Part shown: positions 6,770 through 7,482 of the stretch, piece by piece
How the letters are laid out: each line of letters starts with the position of its first letter
Numbering within the stretch: position 1 is the stretch's first letter
DNA from: Chloroflexota bacterium
Lineage (GTDB): Bacteria > Chloroflexota > UBA6077
Direction: 5' to 3'
DNA length: 7,482 nucleotides
Assembly: GCA_021788565.1 (NCBI GenBank)
Contig: JAJYKO010000245.1
Location: 1 to 7,482 of the forward strand
The notes under the pieces: generated by a model
What the model saw: the letters and a program-made list of their open reading frames with translations, nothing else
What the model was told of the DNA's origin: nothing
Database searches by the model: none
Translations under genes and position numbers: made by a program

Positions 6770-7482
6770 TCCGCGGTCAGCCGAAGCCCTTCCACAAAGC
6801 CCACTCGGGGCTCGAACCCCAGTATCTCGCGGGCCCTGGATATGTCTGCCCTCGAGTGGCGAACGTCCCCCGCCCGAGGCTCCTCGAAGATCGGGGCCAA
6901 CTCGACCCCCAGGATCCCCTTCAGCGCGTCAACCAGGTCCAGGAGGCTGTAGTTGTCACCTCTGGCCACGTTGAACACCTTCCCACCCACTCCTGACGAC
7001 GTGGCCGCGAGCACGTTGGCGTCCACCACGTTCTGGACGTAGGTGAAATCTCGAGACTGCAGCCCGTCACCGTAGATGACAGGGCGCTGCCCATTCCTCA
7101 TGGCCGTGATGAAGCGCGGGATCACCGCCGAATAGGGCGAGTTAGGATCCTGCCTGGGACCGAAGACGTTGAAGTACCTCAGTGCCACCGCTTCCAGCCC
7201 GTAGCCGATGAAGAAGGCCCGGCAGTACTGCTCGGACGCCAGCTTGGACACGGCATAGGGGGACCTGGGGGAGGTCGGAAGGTCCTCCCGCTTCCACTCG
7301 GCGGCGGCGTCGCCGTATACCGAGGAGGAGGACGCGCACACCACCCGCCTCACCCCAGCATCGCGAGCGGCCACCAGGATGTTCATCGTGCCGGTGGCGT
7401 TGCTCTCATGAGTGGCGATGGGGTCGGCGAAGGAGCGCGGCACCGAGGACAAGGCGGCCTGATGGTAGACGACGTCCACACC
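6748..7482 (-). CDS. UDP-sugar 4-epimerase (WbpP/TviC/GalE-like SDR), 5' end missing
   Basis: The frame is open from the right edge to the TGA at 6750-6748, so the N-terminal NAD-binding GxxGxxG part lies outside the window. The first complete codons read GVDVVYHQAA, a family motif, so the GTG at 7479 is an internal valine and not a start. Numbering from that valine: the ASSSSVYGD loop (49-57) carries the catalytic serine, Y75-x3-K79 is the catalytic pair, and RYFNVFGPRQDP (101-112) and SRDFTYV (142-148) follow. GDVRHSRADIS (204-214) is close to what I recall for Pseudomonas WbpP and Salmonella TviC. The serine at 209 falls where E. coli GalE has Tyr299 and human GALE has a cysteine; a small residue there goes with acceptance of N-acetylated sugars. 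The likely role is making UDP-GalNAc (or UDP-Gal) for the glycan. It is a soluble cytoplasmic enzyme and the first gene seen in the operon. Its 3' end overlaps the GT4 gene. It has the highest GC of the window (about 66% in sampled lines). Confidence 0.9.
   Translation of the reverse strand, partial: GVDVVYHQAALSSVPRSFADPIATHESNATGTMNILVAARDAGVRRVVCASSSSVYGDAAAEWKREDLPTSPRSPYAVSKLASEQYCRAFFIGYGLEAVALRYFNVFGPRQDPNSPYSAVIPRFITAMRNGQRPVIYGDGLQSRDFTYVQNVVDANVLAATSSGVGGKVFNVARGDNYSLLDLVDALKGILGVELAPIFEEPRAGDVRHSRADISRAREILGFEPRVGFVEGLRLTAEWYLRQG

Noticed and set aside
7477..7479. GTG as the start codon of the epimerase
   Set aside because: It sits inside the conserved GVDVVYHQAA motif and the frame remains open to the edge, so this is an internal valine of a truncated gene.

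Overview
The window is a stretch of an envelope or exopolysaccharide biosynthesis locus. Six genes are all read from the minus strand and cover essentially every base; junctions are -22, +1, +31, +9 and -14 nt, so they look like one operon. Its promoter and terminator lie outside the window. In order of transcription (right to left) they are: (1) the 3' part of a UDP-sugar 4-epimerase of the WbpP/TviC-like short-chain dehydrogenase type, (2) a GT4 (GT-B fold) cytoplasmic glycosyltransferase, (3) a compact GT-C membrane glycosyltransferase, (4) a fusion of a WecA/MraY-type polyprenyl-phosphate sugar-1-phosphate transferase with the non-catalytic N-terminal half of a CapD/FlaA1-type protein, (5) a large GT-C-like membrane glycosyltransferase with an extra N-terminal membrane and extracytoplasmic module, and (6) the first 113 codons of a Wzx/MATE-like polysaccharide flippase that runs off the left edge.

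Together the genes describe a lipid-carrier pathway. The epimerase would supply a UDP-hexose or UDP-HexNAc, the WecA-like domain would load the first sugar phosphate onto a polyprenyl phosphate, the GT4 enzyme would extend it on the cytoplasmic face, and the flippase would move it across the membrane. The two GT-C enzymes would act on the outer face, probably with polyprenyl-phosphate sugars as donors. No Wzy polymerase, Wzz chain-length regulator or ligase is recognised in the window. The sugars and the final glycan cannot be read from the sequence.

Organism: a bacterium of moderately high GC. Hand-counted sample lines range from about 52% in the membrane-protein genes to about 66% in the epimerase. 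GTG and TTG starts appear in use, and several genes are chained with overlaps or near-zero gaps. This would fit an actinobacterial or Chloroflexi-like genome, but no marker in the window fixes the phylum. No tRNA, rRNA, CRISPR array, insertion sequence or phage gene was seen. No non-coding stretch exceeds 31 bases.

The points most worth a second look are the WecA-CapD(N-half) fusion with an altered dinucleotide-binding loop, the two-module GT-C protein, and a perfect 20-bp palindrome inside the 3' end of the fusion gene. I see no clearly new biological system; the locus is a polysaccharide cluster with some uncommon domain arrangements.
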